The notes beneath the pieces were generated by a model. That model saw nothing but the letters and a program-made list of their open reading frames with translations, was not told the DNA's origin and searched no databases. A program made the position numbers and the translations under genes. DNA of 64,000 bases from Cellulomonas sp. ES6 (GTDB taxonomy: Bacteria; Actinomycetota; Actinomycetes; Actinomycetales; Cellulomonadaceae): NCBI RefSeq assembly GCF_030053835.1, contig NZ_CP125655.1, forward strand, positions 1,984,001 through 2,048,000, written 5' to 3'. Below are positions 11,801-19,150 of this stretch, piece by piece. Position 1 is the first letter of the stretch. Each line of letters opens with the position of its first letter.

Positions 11801-12260
11801 GCTCGGACGACTGCGCCGCGGCCTCCGGCGACAGCGACAGGTCCTGCAGGAACGCCACGTCGTACGTCGTGCCGGGCTCGGCGCCGCCCTCCGCCGCGAG
11901 CTCGACGCGCCACACCCAGGCCGTGCGGTCCGGGTCCAGCACGAGGTGCACGGTCCAGCGCACGCCCAGGCCGGACCCGTCCCAGCGGACCCACCCGTCG
12001 CCGACCCGGTGCGCGGCGGACGACCGGGCGCCCGTCAGCGGCACCGCGTCCACGCCGCCGGGGCCGGTGCGGCGCAGGTGCAGGCCGCCGGTCGCGACGT
12101 CGTGCGGCCCCGGCACGTACTGGTTGACGAGCAGGCCGCCGGGGGCGCGGATCGCGCGCACGTCGCCCGCGGGGGTGAGCCGGACGTCGACGCCGCCGGG
12201 CGCGGCCACGCCGGTGTCGGGCTCGGTGCGGTGCTGCGGGCGCAGGAGGGTGCGGGTCAT
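8826..12260 (-). CDS. GH94-type phosphorylase, 1,2-beta-oligoglucan phosphorylase-like
   Basis: The 1144-residue cytoplasmic protein looks like a large glycoside hydrolase family 94 (GH36-type annotated) enzyme. The helical-barrel half has YGEGDWDDTLQP (about residues 783-794), the counterpart of the catalytic-acid motif GDWND of cellobiose phosphorylases, and PYQEENRVPG-like and LPWWAHDARVHFLVPHGLEQYSG-type blocks before it. The length is much greater than cellobiose phosphorylase (about 820) and close to the 1100-residue 1,2-beta-oligoglucan phosphorylases such as Listeria Lin1839, which I recall also sit with an ABC importer and a beta-glucosidase. It would split beta-glucans with phosphate to give glucose 1-phosphate. 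The exact linkage is inference. It follows the permease genes by 91 bases that contain a strong hairpin, so its level may be set apart from the importer. Confidence 0.72.
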   Translation of the reverse strand: MTRTLLRPQHRTEPDTGVAAPGGVDVRLTPAGDVRAIRAPGGLLVNQYVPGPHDVATGGLHLRRTGPGGVDAVPLTGARSSAAHRVGDGWVRWDGSGLGVRWTVHLVLDPDRTAWVWRVELAAEGGAEPGTTYDVAFLQDLSLSPEAAAQSSEPYVSQYVAHRLERDARFGRVVLSRQTMTSAPALPLAAVALAEGAVAAGTDAFDLHTPRARAGLTPAFLTGEPWPDRVRQHEMATAALLSHPSDLATPRVLHAVTGFWPDRRGPMTAVLAELPALADDLVARAGIAAATSAPAGPVRDERSLLATAPLLSGAPLTDDALLAFGDGARYPERDADSGALLTFFTSGGAHVVRGEKDLLLDRPHGHVLLCGDALAPDRPTLSTTVFAHGVVGSHTVLGNTSFDRFASVHRNHLNLLRSNGVRVLVRRDGGATSAEGVAAGPGDAWRLLGQPSAFVLDVGEARWLYRWADLEVEVRTVAASDRAVLLTEVRASADLDVLVTTDVELGDGAWRAEPSDDGAALAFRAEPGTAVAEHHDALTYVLAASPGATVAGDGVLLPDGEDRGTSVVTVRASATRLLRVAVAADLERGAVAVPEAVSVVAEGLDRARHAAGHRATLAALTRDLRVAPGSRLAELEVLLPWWAHDARVHFLVPHGLEQYSGAAWGTRDVCQGPFELLLAAGRFATARDVLLRVLSRQSVAGTFPQWFMFDDYAEVLQEHAHGDVVVWPLFALGQYLRATGDLGVLDEVVPFRDGGPATVAAHVEALLAYQEENRVPGTALPAYGEGDWDDTLQPARPEMRERMTSTWTAALTYQALTLTAGELAGAPAPGVRTLADRMASAAADVLADVRRLLLPDGVAAGFATVEDGEATPVIHPRDTSTGLTYRLIAMTRPVIAELFDADEAARHEAIVREHLHFPDGVRLTNRPARFADGEVESFLRAEQAAFFGREVGLMYVHAHVRWVEALASLGRAAVGEELLRLSPIGMRDRVPSALPRQRTCYTSSSDATFPDRYAAAEGFDRLRTGDVPTADGWRVYSSGPGIYLRQVVQGLLGLEERADVLVLDPALAPEDDGLEVDVVLAGRSRRVRYHVDPAAAGVEVRLDGASAPAPATPQPRRYRTGGAAVPLDLLRDVAVLDVRTPPGS

Positions 12261-12317
12261 CGGTGCGGGAACCTCTTCGGTGGTGCGGTGCGGGACGGCC
12301 GGACGCGGGGCCGGACG

Positions 12318-12349
12318 CCGGGTGCGCCGTCGCGCGACGGCGCACCCGG
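12318..12349 (-). terminator. 32-base perfect palindrome between permease and GH94 genes
   Basis: The bases from 12318 to 12349 form a perfect inverted repeat with a stem of up to 14-15 bp (CCGGGTGCGCCGTCG and its complement). It begins 3 bases after the stop codon of the second permease and lies before the GH94 gene of the same operon. It may terminate part of the transcripts or protect the importer mRNA from 3' decay. No T-run follows. Confidence 0.6.
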
Positions 12350-12351
12350 TG

Positions 12352-13254
12352 TCACTTCAGGCCGGTGGTGGCCACGCCCTGGATGAAGTAGCGCTGCAGG
12401 GCCAGGAACAGCAGCAGGATCGGCGTGATGATGAGCACCGCGCCGGCGAGCAGCAGGCCGTAGTCGGTGCCGCGCTGCCCGGTCGAGTACAGCGACAGCG
12501 CCACCGGCAGCGTGTACATGTCCTGGCTCTGCGAGGCGACCAGCGGCCACAGGAAGTTGTTCCAGGAGCCGAGGAACGTCAGGATGCCGAGCGTCGCGAG
12601 CGGCGGGCCGCACAGCGGCATCACGACCCGCGCGAAGATCCGCAGCTCCCCCGCGCCGTCCATGCGCGCGGCCTCCAGGAGCTCGTCCGGGATGCCGAGC
12701 ATGAACTGCCGCATGAGGAACACGCCGACGGGCTGGGTGACGAACGGCAGGATCAGCGCGGCGTACGTGTTGAGCAGCCCGAGCTTGGTGACCATGACGA
12801 ACAGCGGCACGAACGTCACGACGCCGGGGACCATGAGCATGGTCATCACGACCGTGAACAGCACCTTCTTGCCGGCGAAGTCCATCTTGGCCAGCGCGTA
12901 GCCGACCATCGAGCAGAACAGCAGGTTCCCGAGCACCGTCACGACGGCGACGACGAACGAGTTCGTGAAGTACTGCGTGAAGTGCAGCTCGTCGAACCAG
13001 GTGGCGAAGTTCGCGCCGGTCGGCTCCTGCGGCCACCAGGTCGGCGGCCGGGTGAGGATCTCGCGCTGCGTCTTGACCGACCCGAGCACCATCCACACGA
13101 ACGGCAGCAGCCAGAGCGCGACGCCGACGACGAGGACGGTGTAGGTCAGCGCGCGCCCGGTCGGGAACCGGCGGCGGCGCGGGGACCGCGGCGGGGCGGC
13201 CTGCGCGCGGGGCGCGGGCACGGCGGGGGTCACGGGCGGTGTCGTGGTGGCCAT
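12352..13254 (-). CDS. sugar ABC transporter permease (MalG type)
   Basis: The 300-residue inner-membrane protein is the second permease of a CUT1-family carbohydrate importer. It has six hydrophobic segments and the EAA loop MDGAGELRIFARVVMPLCGP (about residues 200-220), which docks to the ATPase, and ends with the usual LQRYFIQGVATTGLK tail of MalG-type proteins. No ATPase gene is present in this locus, so a shared MsiK/MalK-type ATPase encoded elsewhere is likely, as in other actinobacteria. It starts at ATG 13254, 5 bases after the stop of the first permease gene. Confidence 0.9.
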   Translation of the reverse strand: MATTTPPVTPAVPAPRAQAAPPRSPRRRRFPTGRALTYTVLVVGVALWLLPFVWMVLGSVKTQREILTRPPTWWPQEPTGANFATWFDELHFTQYFTNSFVVAVVTVLGNLLFCSMVGYALAKMDFAGKKVLFTVVMTMLMVPGVVTFVPLFVMVTKLGLLNTYAALILPFVTQPVGVFLMRQFMLGIPDELLEAARMDGAGELRIFARVVMPLCGPPLATLGILTFLGSWNNFLWPLVASQSQDMYTLPVALSLYSTGQRGTDYGLLLAGAVLIITPILLLFLALQRYFIQGVATTGLK

Positions 13255-13259
13255 GTCCC

Positions 13260-14225
13260 TCAGTCCTTCGAGCGCAGCAGCCGGAACTGCAGCAGGCTCA
13301 GGAGCGCGATCGCCAGGAACAGCACGTACGAGGCGGCGGACGCCTGCCCGTACTTGCCGAAGCCGAACTGCTCGAACGTGTAGTAGGCCGTCGACAGGGT
13401 GGAGTCCAGCGGGCCGCCCTGCGTCATCACGAAGGCCTCCTCGAAGAACTGCAGGTACCCGACGGAGACGAGCACGGCGCCGAGCAGCAGCGTCGGGCGC
13501 AGCAGGGGCAGCGTGATGCTGACCAGCCGGCGCCAGGCGGAGGCGCCGTCCATCGTCGCGGCCTCCTGCACGTCCGCGGGGACGGCCTGGAGGCCGGCCA
13601 GGAAGATCACCATGAGCGTGCCGACGTTCCGCCACACCGCCATGAGGATCAGCGCGGGCAGCGCCCACCGCGTGTCCGTGAGCCACGACGGCCCGTCGAT
13701 GCCGACCCAGCCGAGCGCGGTGTTGATGAGGCCGTCGGGCTGCAGCATGTACCGCCACACCACCGACACCGCGACGATGCTGGTGACGACGGGGGCGTAG
13801 AACCCGACCCGGAACGCCGCGCGGAACCGGCCGATGCCGTTGTTGAGCGCGATCGCCAGCAGCAGGGCGACGGCCATCGTCACGGGGATGCCGATCACCA
13901 CGAACGTCGCCGTGACCCCGAGCGACTTCAGGAACCTCGCGTCGCCGAACAGCGTCACGTACTGGTCGAGGCCCACGAAGTTCACGGCGAGCGGGCTGCG
14001 GACGTCGCGCGCGGTGAAGTCCGTGAAGGACATCCCGAACGACGACAGCAGCGGCACGAGCATGAAGAACCCGAAGACCAGGACGAACGGCGCGGCGAAC
14101 AGCCACGCGACCCGGCCCTGACGGCGTCGGCGCGCGGCGACGGGCCCGCGCTCCGGCGTGCTGCGGCGGCTGGCCGTGCGGCCGGGACCGGTGGCCCCGG
14201 CCGCACGGGTGGTGGTCGCGCTCAT
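13260..14225 (-). CDS. sugar ABC transporter permease (MalF/UgpA type)
   Basis: The 321-residue protein has a polar, Arg-rich N-terminus, then six membrane segments starting with VAWLFAAPFVLVFGFFMLVP, and the EAA loop EAATMDGASAWRRLVSITLP near residues 215-235. It is the first permease of the CUT1 importer. Its GYLQFFEEAFVMTQGGP segment is typical of the family. It starts 4 bases after the stop of the solute-binding protein gene, and its own stop is 5 bases from the next permease start, so the three importer genes are surely co-transcribed. Confidence 0.9.
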   Translation of the reverse strand: MSATTTRAAGATGPGRTASRRSTPERGPVAARRRRQGRVAWLFAAPFVLVFGFFMLVPLLSSFGMSFTDFTARDVRSPLAVNFVGLDQYVTLFGDARFLKSLGVTATFVVIGIPVTMAVALLLAIALNNGIGRFRAAFRVGFYAPVVTSIVAVSVVWRYMLQPDGLINTALGWVGIDGPSWLTDTRWALPALILMAVWRNVGTLMVIFLAGLQAVPADVQEAATMDGASAWRRLVSITLPLLRPTLLLGAVLVSVGYLQFFEEAFVMTQGGPLDSTLSTAYYTFEQFGFGKYGQASAASYVLFLAIALLSLLQFRLLRSKD

Positions 14226-14229
14226 GGCG

Positions 14230-15501
14230 TCAGCCCACGCCGATCGACGAGGCCTGCTCCTGGAGGGCGGCGAGCGCGTCGGCCGGCTCCTCGCCGCTGA
14301 CGATCATGCGCTCCAGGGCGGAGTCGGCGGCGGCGGCCACCTGGACCCACGCGGTGTTGACCGGCGGGGACTGGGTGTCCTGGAGCTGCTCGCCGAAGAC
14401 GGCCAGCTTCTCGTCGTCGGCCAGGGCCGGGTCGTCCCAGGCGGACTGCTGCGACGGCAGGTCGCCCGTGAGCTCGTAGAAGTCGACCTGCACGTCGGGC
14501 TGGGTCAGCCAGTCGACGAGCTTCCAGGCGGCGTCCTGGTTGTCGGAGTCGTTGAAGACCACGAGGTTGGAGCCGCCCGCGAACGAGGTGGACGTCTTCC
14601 CGGCGGGGATCCGCGCGGTGGCGTACTGGTCGGCGAACTCCTCGCCGCCGAGCTGCTCGAGCGACCCCATCATGAACGGGCCCTCGATGAACGCGCCGAC
14701 GCGGCCGGCGACGAAGTCGGCCTCGGTGGCGCCGGGGGTCCGGTCGGCCTGGGCGTCCGCGAGGCCCTTGTCGAAGAACGACGTGTAGTACTCGTACGCC
14801 TCGGCCATCTCCGGGGTGTCGAGCGTCCACTCGGTGCCGTCGTCGTCCATGAGGCTCGCGCCGTTGGACCACGGAGCCCAGAGCGAGCCCTGGAACGCGT
14901 CGTTGCCGGACGCCAGCATGCGGATGCCGTACTCGGCGTCCGTCTTGTCCTTGATGTCGGTGAGCATCTGCTGCAGCTCGTCCCAGTCGGCGGGCGCCTC
15001 GTCCCAACCGGCCTGCTCGGCGAGGTCGGTGCGGTAGTACAGGACGCGGGTGTCGACGTACCACGGGACGCCGACCGCCTGGCCGTCGAGCTCCGTGGTG
15101 CCGACGGAGCCCTCGAAGAAGTCGCCGGTGTCGATGCCGTCGGGCACCGGGGCGAACGCGTCGCCGAACTCGGCCATCCACGTGGTGCCCATCATCGCGA
15201 CGTCCGGCGTGGTGCCGGCGGCGATCGCGGTCTGGAACTTGTCGCGGGCGGCGTCCCACGGGATCGGGACGACCTCGATGTCGACGTCGGGGTTGTCGGC
15301 GACGAAGTCCTGCACGAAGTCCGGCAGGGCCTCGCCCTCGGCACCCATGGCCCACACGGTCAGCTCGCCGGAGGCGGCCCCGGAGGACAGGGTGGACTCG
15401 TCGGTGCTGCCGGTGCCGGTGTCGTCGGAGCGGCCGCACGCGGTGAGTGCGGTCAGGGCGAGCGCGGTCACCAGGGCGACACGCGCAGCGGGACGGATCA
15501 T
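14230..15501 (-). CDS. sugar ABC transporter solute-binding lipoprotein
   Basis: The 423-residue protein has a lipoprotein signal peptide with lipobox LTAC (Cys22) followed by a Ser/Thr/Gly linker, then a family 1 extracellular solute-binding domain (GELTVWAMG start, NTAWVQVAAAADSALERMI near the end). It would capture an oligosaccharide at the outer face of the membrane for the two permeases encoded after it. The neighbouring GH94 and GH1 enzymes suggest a beta-gluco-oligosaccharide ligand. GAGGAACGACC just before the ATG serves as ribosome binding site. The promoter region upstream holds the paired LacI-type operator at 15563-15601. Confidence 0.9.
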   Translation of the reverse strand: MIRPAARVALVTALALTALTACGRSDDTGTGSTDESTLSSGAASGELTVWAMGAEGEALPDFVQDFVADNPDVDIEVVPIPWDAARDKFQTAIAAGTTPDVAMMGTTWMAEFGDAFAPVPDGIDTGDFFEGSVGTTELDGQAVGVPWYVDTRVLYYRTDLAEQAGWDEAPADWDELQQMLTDIKDKTDAEYGIRMLASGNDAFQGSLWAPWSNGASLMDDDGTEWTLDTPEMAEAYEYYTSFFDKGLADAQADRTPGATEADFVAGRVGAFIEGPFMMGSLEQLGGEEFADQYATARIPAGKTSTSFAGGSNLVVFNDSDNQDAAWKLVDWLTQPDVQVDFYELTGDLPSQQSAWDDPALADDEKLAVFGEQLQDTQSPPVNTAWVQVAAAADSALERMIVSGEEPADALAALQEQASSIGVG

Positions 15502-15562
15502 GGGTCGTTCCTCCTCGAACGGACGGTGCGGCGGCTGATCGGCGCACGGTGCGCCTCACGGG

Positions 15563-15601
15563 TCTATGCGCTTAGATCGTGTGTGATGTTAAGCGCATAG
15601 A
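15563..15601. promoter_or_regulatory. paired LacI-type operator
   Basis: CTATGCGCTTA (15564-15574) and its exact reverse complement TAAGCGCATAG (15590-15600) form an 11-bp inverted repeat. Each arm is itself a near-palindrome centred on a CG or GC step (TCTATGCGCTTAGA, 15563-15576; GTTAAGCGCATAGA, 15588-15601), the form of a LacI-family half-operator pair. The two centres are 25 bp apart, between the divergent importer operon and the LacI gene, so one regulator could control both sides. Confidence 0.7.
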
Positions 15602-15703
15602 GTGGATCGCGCAACCGGGGGGCGCCCCGGACGGACGTCGCGGGTGCCGCGTCCGGCCAGCCCCTACGATCGGACCGGCCACGGGCCGCGAGGGAGGTGA
15701 GCA

Positions 15704-16804
15704 GTGCCGCGTCGACCCACCGTGTACGACGTCGCGGAGCGCGCCGGCGTGTCGATCGCCACCGTGTCGTTCACGTTCCGGCAGCCCGAGCGCGTGCGCG
15801 CCTCCACCCGTGAGGCGGTGCTCGTCGCCGCCCGCGAGCTCGGCTACGTGCCGTCCGGCAGCGCCCGGGGCCTCGCCCACGGCAGCACCGGCGCGCTCGG
15901 TCTGTACTCGTTCGACCTCATGCTCGCCGCCCCGCAGGAGGGGGCCGACGGGGGCGCCGGCCCCGGTGCCGGCCGCGGCGCGGGTGCCACGCCGGGCACC
16001 GACCCGGACTCCGACCCGCGCGCCTTCCCGCTCTACGTGGACGAGGTGCAGCGCGGCGTCGAGCTCGAGTGCTGGCAGCGCGGGCAGGCCCTCCTGCTGT
16101 CCAGCGGCTCCGGGTCGGGGGCGTCGGTGACGGAGATCGCCGGACGCGTGGACGGCCTCGCGATGTTCCCCGGGCCGACGCCGGTGGAGGCCCTCGAGCA
16201 CGTGGCGCGGCGGATCCCGGTGGTGGCGTTCAGCATGCCGCCGGTCGCGGACGGCCTGCACCACGTGACCGTCGACAACCGCGCCGGCATGCGCGACCTC
16301 GTGGGCCACCTCGTCGCCGACCACCACCTGCGCGACCTCGCGTTCGTCGGCCGGCTGAGCACGCCCGACTACGCCGACCGGTTCGCCGGGTTCCAGGAGG
16401 CCCTCGGCGCCGCCGGGATCGACGTCCCCTCCGAGCCGCTCGACCCCACCGACCTCGCCGAGCCGCACCGGCTGGAGGTGGTCGCCGCCCTCGCGGACGC
16501 CGACCGGCTCCCCCGGGCCCTCGTCTGCGCCAGCGACCAGACGGCGCTCGCCGTGCTGGACCTGCTGGCGGCGCGCGGGGTGCCCGTGCCCGACCGCGTC
16601 GTGGTCACGGGGTTCGACGGCATCCTCGCCGGGCGGCTGGCGCGACCCACGCTCACGACGGTGCGCCAGCCGATGGCCGCCATGGGGCGCCTCGCGGTGC
16701 AGGTGCTCGTGCGGCACGCCGGCGCCGCCGGGGGCGAGCCCGAGTCGCACCGCCTGCCCGTGCAGGTGGTGCGGCGCCGGAGCTGCGGCTGCCCGGACGC
16801 CTGA
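15704..16804 (+). CDS. LacI family transcriptional regulator of the sugar locus
   Basis: The 366-residue protein has the N-terminal LacI helix-turn-helix TVYDVAERAGVSIATVSFTFR with hinge GYVPSGSARGLA, then a periplasmic-binding-protein-like sensor with VVTGFDGILAGRLARPTLTTVRQP. Residues about 85-107 are an unusual Gly/Ala-rich insert in the first sensor strand region. It ends in a Cys pair (RRSCGCPDA), common in this subfamily. It is divergent from the importer operon and most likely represses it until an imported oligosaccharide binds, acting at the paired operator at 15563-15601. GGGAGGTGA precedes the GTG start. Confidence 0.87.
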   Translation: MPRRPTVYDVAERAGVSIATVSFTFRQPERVRASTREAVLVAARELGYVPSGSARGLAHGSTGALGLYSFDLMLAAPQEGADGGAGPGAGRGAGATPGTDPDSDPRAFPLYVDEVQRGVELECWQRGQALLLSSGSGSGASVTEIAGRVDGLAMFPGPTPVEALEHVARRIPVVAFSMPPVADGLHHVTVDNRAGMRDLVGHLVADHHLRDLAFVGRLSTPDYADRFAGFQEALGAAGIDVPSEPLDPTDLAEPHRLEVVAALADADRLPRALVCASDQTALAVLDLLAARGVPVPDRVVVTGFDGILAGRLARPTLTTVRQPMAAMGRLAVQVLVRHAGAAGGEPESHRLPVQVVRRRSCGCPDA

Positions 16805-16813
16805 GCGGGACGG

Positions 16814-18079
16814 TCAGCCCTCCCCGGCGCGGGACGACGCGCGCCCGCCCGGCCGGCCCGCGAGCGCGACCGCCGCCAGCACGACGACCAGGGTCCCGGC
16901 CAGCGCGGCCATCGCCGCCGTCGCCGGCACCCGGAGCGTCAGCAGCCCGAGGGCGAGCGCGGGCACGCTCAGCCCGAGGTAGGCCACGAGGAACAGGCCC
17001 GCGAGCGCCTCGCCGCGCCGGGCCGGCTCCGCGGCTCCGCTCACGGTGGCGACCGCCGCGGCGAACAGCAGCCCCGCGCCCGCGCCGGTCACCGCACCTC
17101 CCACGAGGAACAGCGGCAGCGACGCGGCGGCCATGCCGGCGACGAGCAGCACCAGGCCGGCCGCCTCCGCCGCGGCGCCCGCGCGCAGGCGCCGGTCGGT
17201 GCGGACGCGGCGGCCCAGCACCTGCGCCGCCGCGGCCGACCCGAACACCACGAACACCACCAGCCCGGCGAGGGCACGCGCGGGGTGGTGCAGCGTGCCG
17301 GCCACGAACCCGGGCGCCACGGACGTGAAGACGCCGAACACCGCGAACGACGCCGCGGCTCCGGCCAGCGCCACCAGCGACGGCCGCCGCGCGGGGCCGG
17401 CCGGCACCCGCGGGCGCTGGGGCCGGTACGGCGGGTGCGCGGCGGCGCGCGGGCCGCGCTCGACGGTCTCCGGCGTGCGCAGCACGGCCACCACCGCGCC
17501 GGCGAGCAGCACGGCGAACACGGCGTACGACAGGCGCAGCGGAGCCACCCCTGTCTGGGCGAGCAGGCCCGCGACGAGAGAGCCGACGCCGAGACCGCCG
17601 AGGTTCGCCACGGTGGACACGGCGTGCAGCCGGTGGTCGGGCGCGCCGGGGCGGTGGCGGGCGTGGAGGTCCTGCAGGTGCGCCGTGGCGGTGGCCGTCA
17701 GCGCGCCGACGCCGAGCCCGCTGACGAAGCGGGCCACGAGCAGCAGCGGCAGCGCCGACCCGGACAGGAACAGCACGGCGGCCACCAGCTCCAGGCCGAG
17801 TGCCGGCAGCAGGACCGCACGCCGGCCGACCCGGTCGGACACGTGCCCCGCGAGCAGCAGGCTGACGACGACGCCGACGGCGTACGCGGCGAAGACGACG
17901 CTCACCGTCAGCGTCGAGAACTCGTCGGCCTCCTGGTAGAGCGGGTACAGGGGCGCGGGGACGGTGGAGAACGCCATCGTCGTGAGGAACACGGCGGCGA
18001 CGAGCCAGAAGCCGGTCCCGTGCCCGACGGCGGGGACGACGGGCGCCGGGGTGCCGAGACGGACGGTCGTGGTGGACAT
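16814..18079 (-). CDS. MFS transporter, probable drug/solute exporter
   Basis: The 421-residue protein has 12 hydrophobic segments and the motif A sequence GHVSDRVGRRAVLLP between helices 2 and 3 (about residues 66-80), placing it in the major facilitator superfamily, nearest to the DHA1-type proton-driven exporters. The loop between the two halves is basic and Pro-rich (RGPRAAAHPPYRPQRPR). The ATG at 18079 is chosen over a GTG three codons upstream because it opens the conserved N-terminus. It is divergent from a LysR gene, the usual pairing for an inducible pump. No substrate can be assigned. Confidence 0.82.
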   Translation of the reverse strand: MSTTTVRLGTPAPVVPAVGHGTGFWLVAAVFLTTMAFSTVPAPLYPLYQEADEFSTLTVSVVFAAYAVGVVVSLLLAGHVSDRVGRRAVLLPALGLELVAAVLFLSGSALPLLLVARFVSGLGVGALTATATAHLQDLHARHRPGAPDHRLHAVSTVANLGGLGVGSLVAGLLAQTGVAPLRLSYAVFAVLLAGAVVAVLRTPETVERGPRAAAHPPYRPQRPRVPAGPARRPSLVALAGAAASFAVFGVFTSVAPGFVAGTLHHPARALAGLVVFVVFGSAAAAQVLGRRVRTDRRLRAGAAAEAAGLVLLVAGMAAASLPLFLVGGAVTGAGAGLLFAAAVATVSGAAEPARRGEALAGLFLVAYLGLSVPALALGLLTLRVPATAAMAALAGTLVVVLAAVALAGRPGGRASSRAGEG

Positions 18080-18138
18080 GCCTCCCACGGTGCGCCCGGA
18101 CGAGTCATCGCGTCCAACGCTGAATCACGCTCGCAGCC

Positions 18139-18153
18139 ATCGCGCATCGCGAT
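18139..18153. promoter_or_regulatory. LysR-type T-N11-A palindrome
   Basis: ATCGCGCATCGCGAT is a perfect interrupted palindrome with the LysR consensus T-N11-A (T18140, A18152). It lies between the divergent MFS and LysR genes and overlaps the -10 candidate TACCGT (18153-18158) of the LysR gene, as expected for an autorepressed regulator. Confidence 0.7.
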
Positions 18154-18164
18154 ACCGTGCTGCC

Positions 18165-19064
18165 ATGGAGCTCCGGCACCTGGCCGCGTTCGTCGCCGTC
18201 GCGGAGGAGCGGTCGTTCACCGCGGCGGCCGCCCGGCTCGTCCTCGTGCAGTCCGCGGTGTCGGCGTCGGTGGCGTCGCTGGAGCGCGAGGTGGGCGCGC
18301 GGCTGCTCGACCGGACGCCGCGTCGCGTGGAGCTCACCGACGCCGGGGCCGCGCTGCTGCCGCACGCCCGCACCGCCCTCGACGCCGCGCGCGACGCCCG
18401 CGAGGCCGTCACCGCCGTGCGCGGCGGGCTGCGCGGCACGGTGCGCGTCGGCACGCTCACGTCGGTGCCGCTGCTCGACGTCCCCGGCCTGCTCGGGGAG
18501 TTCCACCGCCGGCACCCCGACGTCGCGCTGCGGCTGACGGCGGCGCCCTCCGGGTCCCGGGGCCTGGTGGCGGAGGTCGCCGCGCGCCGCCTGGACCTCG
18601 CGTTCGTCTCCGCGCCCGGGCCGCTGCCCGTCGGGGTGCGGCTCACGGAGCTGGCGTCGGCGCCCATGGTCCTCGTCCTGCCCCGGGGGCACGCGCTGGC
18701 GGGTGGCGACGCGGGACCCGTGGACGTGCGGCGGCTCGACGGGCTGGACTTCATCGACTCGCCGGAGGGCTACGGCAACCGCGCGGTCGCCGACGCGGCC
18801 CTCGCCGGGGCGGGCGTCGGCCGGCGCGTGACGATCGAGATCGCGGACATCGGCACCGCCGCGGCGTACGTGCGTCACGGGCTCGGCGTCGCGCTGCTGC
18901 CGCGGTTCGCCGTGGGAGCCTCCGACGGGGTGGTCACGCGCGAGGTGGGCGGCGCGGACCTGCGGTGGCCGCTCTCGCTCGCGACCCCGGCGGACCGTCG
19001 GCCCGGGGCGGCCGCCGCGGCGCTGGCGCGGCTCGTGCGGGAGGGGGCCGCGACGGCGGGGTGA
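18165..19064 (+). CDS. LysR family transcriptional regulator
   Basis: The 299-residue protein starts with the LysR winged helix-turn-helix MELRHLAAFVAVAEERSFTAAAARL and continues with a two-lobed effector domain (GTVRVGTL, LDFIDSPEGYGNRAVADAAL, GLGVALLPRFAV). It should control the divergent MFS transporter gene and itself through the palindrome at 18139-18153. The ATG at 18165 is exactly 6 bases after the -10 hexamer, so the message is probably leaderless. The effector is unknown. Confidence 0.87.
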   Translation: MELRHLAAFVAVAEERSFTAAAARLVLVQSAVSASVASLEREVGARLLDRTPRRVELTDAGAALLPHARTALDAARDAREAVTAVRGGLRGTVRVGTLTSVPLLDVPGLLGEFHRRHPDVALRLTAAPSGSRGLVAEVAARRLDLAFVSAPGPLPVGVRLTELASAPMVLVLPRGHALAGGDAGPVDVRRLDGLDFIDSPEGYGNRAVADAALAGAGVGRRVTIEIADIGTAAAYVRHGLGVALLPRFAVGASDGVVTREVGGADLRWPLSLATPADRRPGAAAAALARLVREGAATAG

Positions 19065-19082
19065 GGCGACGGGGCGACGCGG

Positions 19083-19124
19083 GGCGCGGTGCGGCCGGCG
19101 CGGTGCGGCCGGACCGGTGCGGCC
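19083..19124. repeat. three tandem copies of a 14-bp unit
   Basis: GGCGCGGTGCGGCC occurs twice in tandem (19083-19096, 19097-19110), followed by a variant GGACCGGTGCGGCC (19111-19124). It sits between the convergent LysR and FAD-monooxygenase genes. Together with GGCCGGCC/GCCGGCCC just downstream, it may fold and act as a transcription stop for both. Confidence 0.55.
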
Positions 19125-19150
19125 GGCCGATGGAGCCGGCCCGGGGCCGG

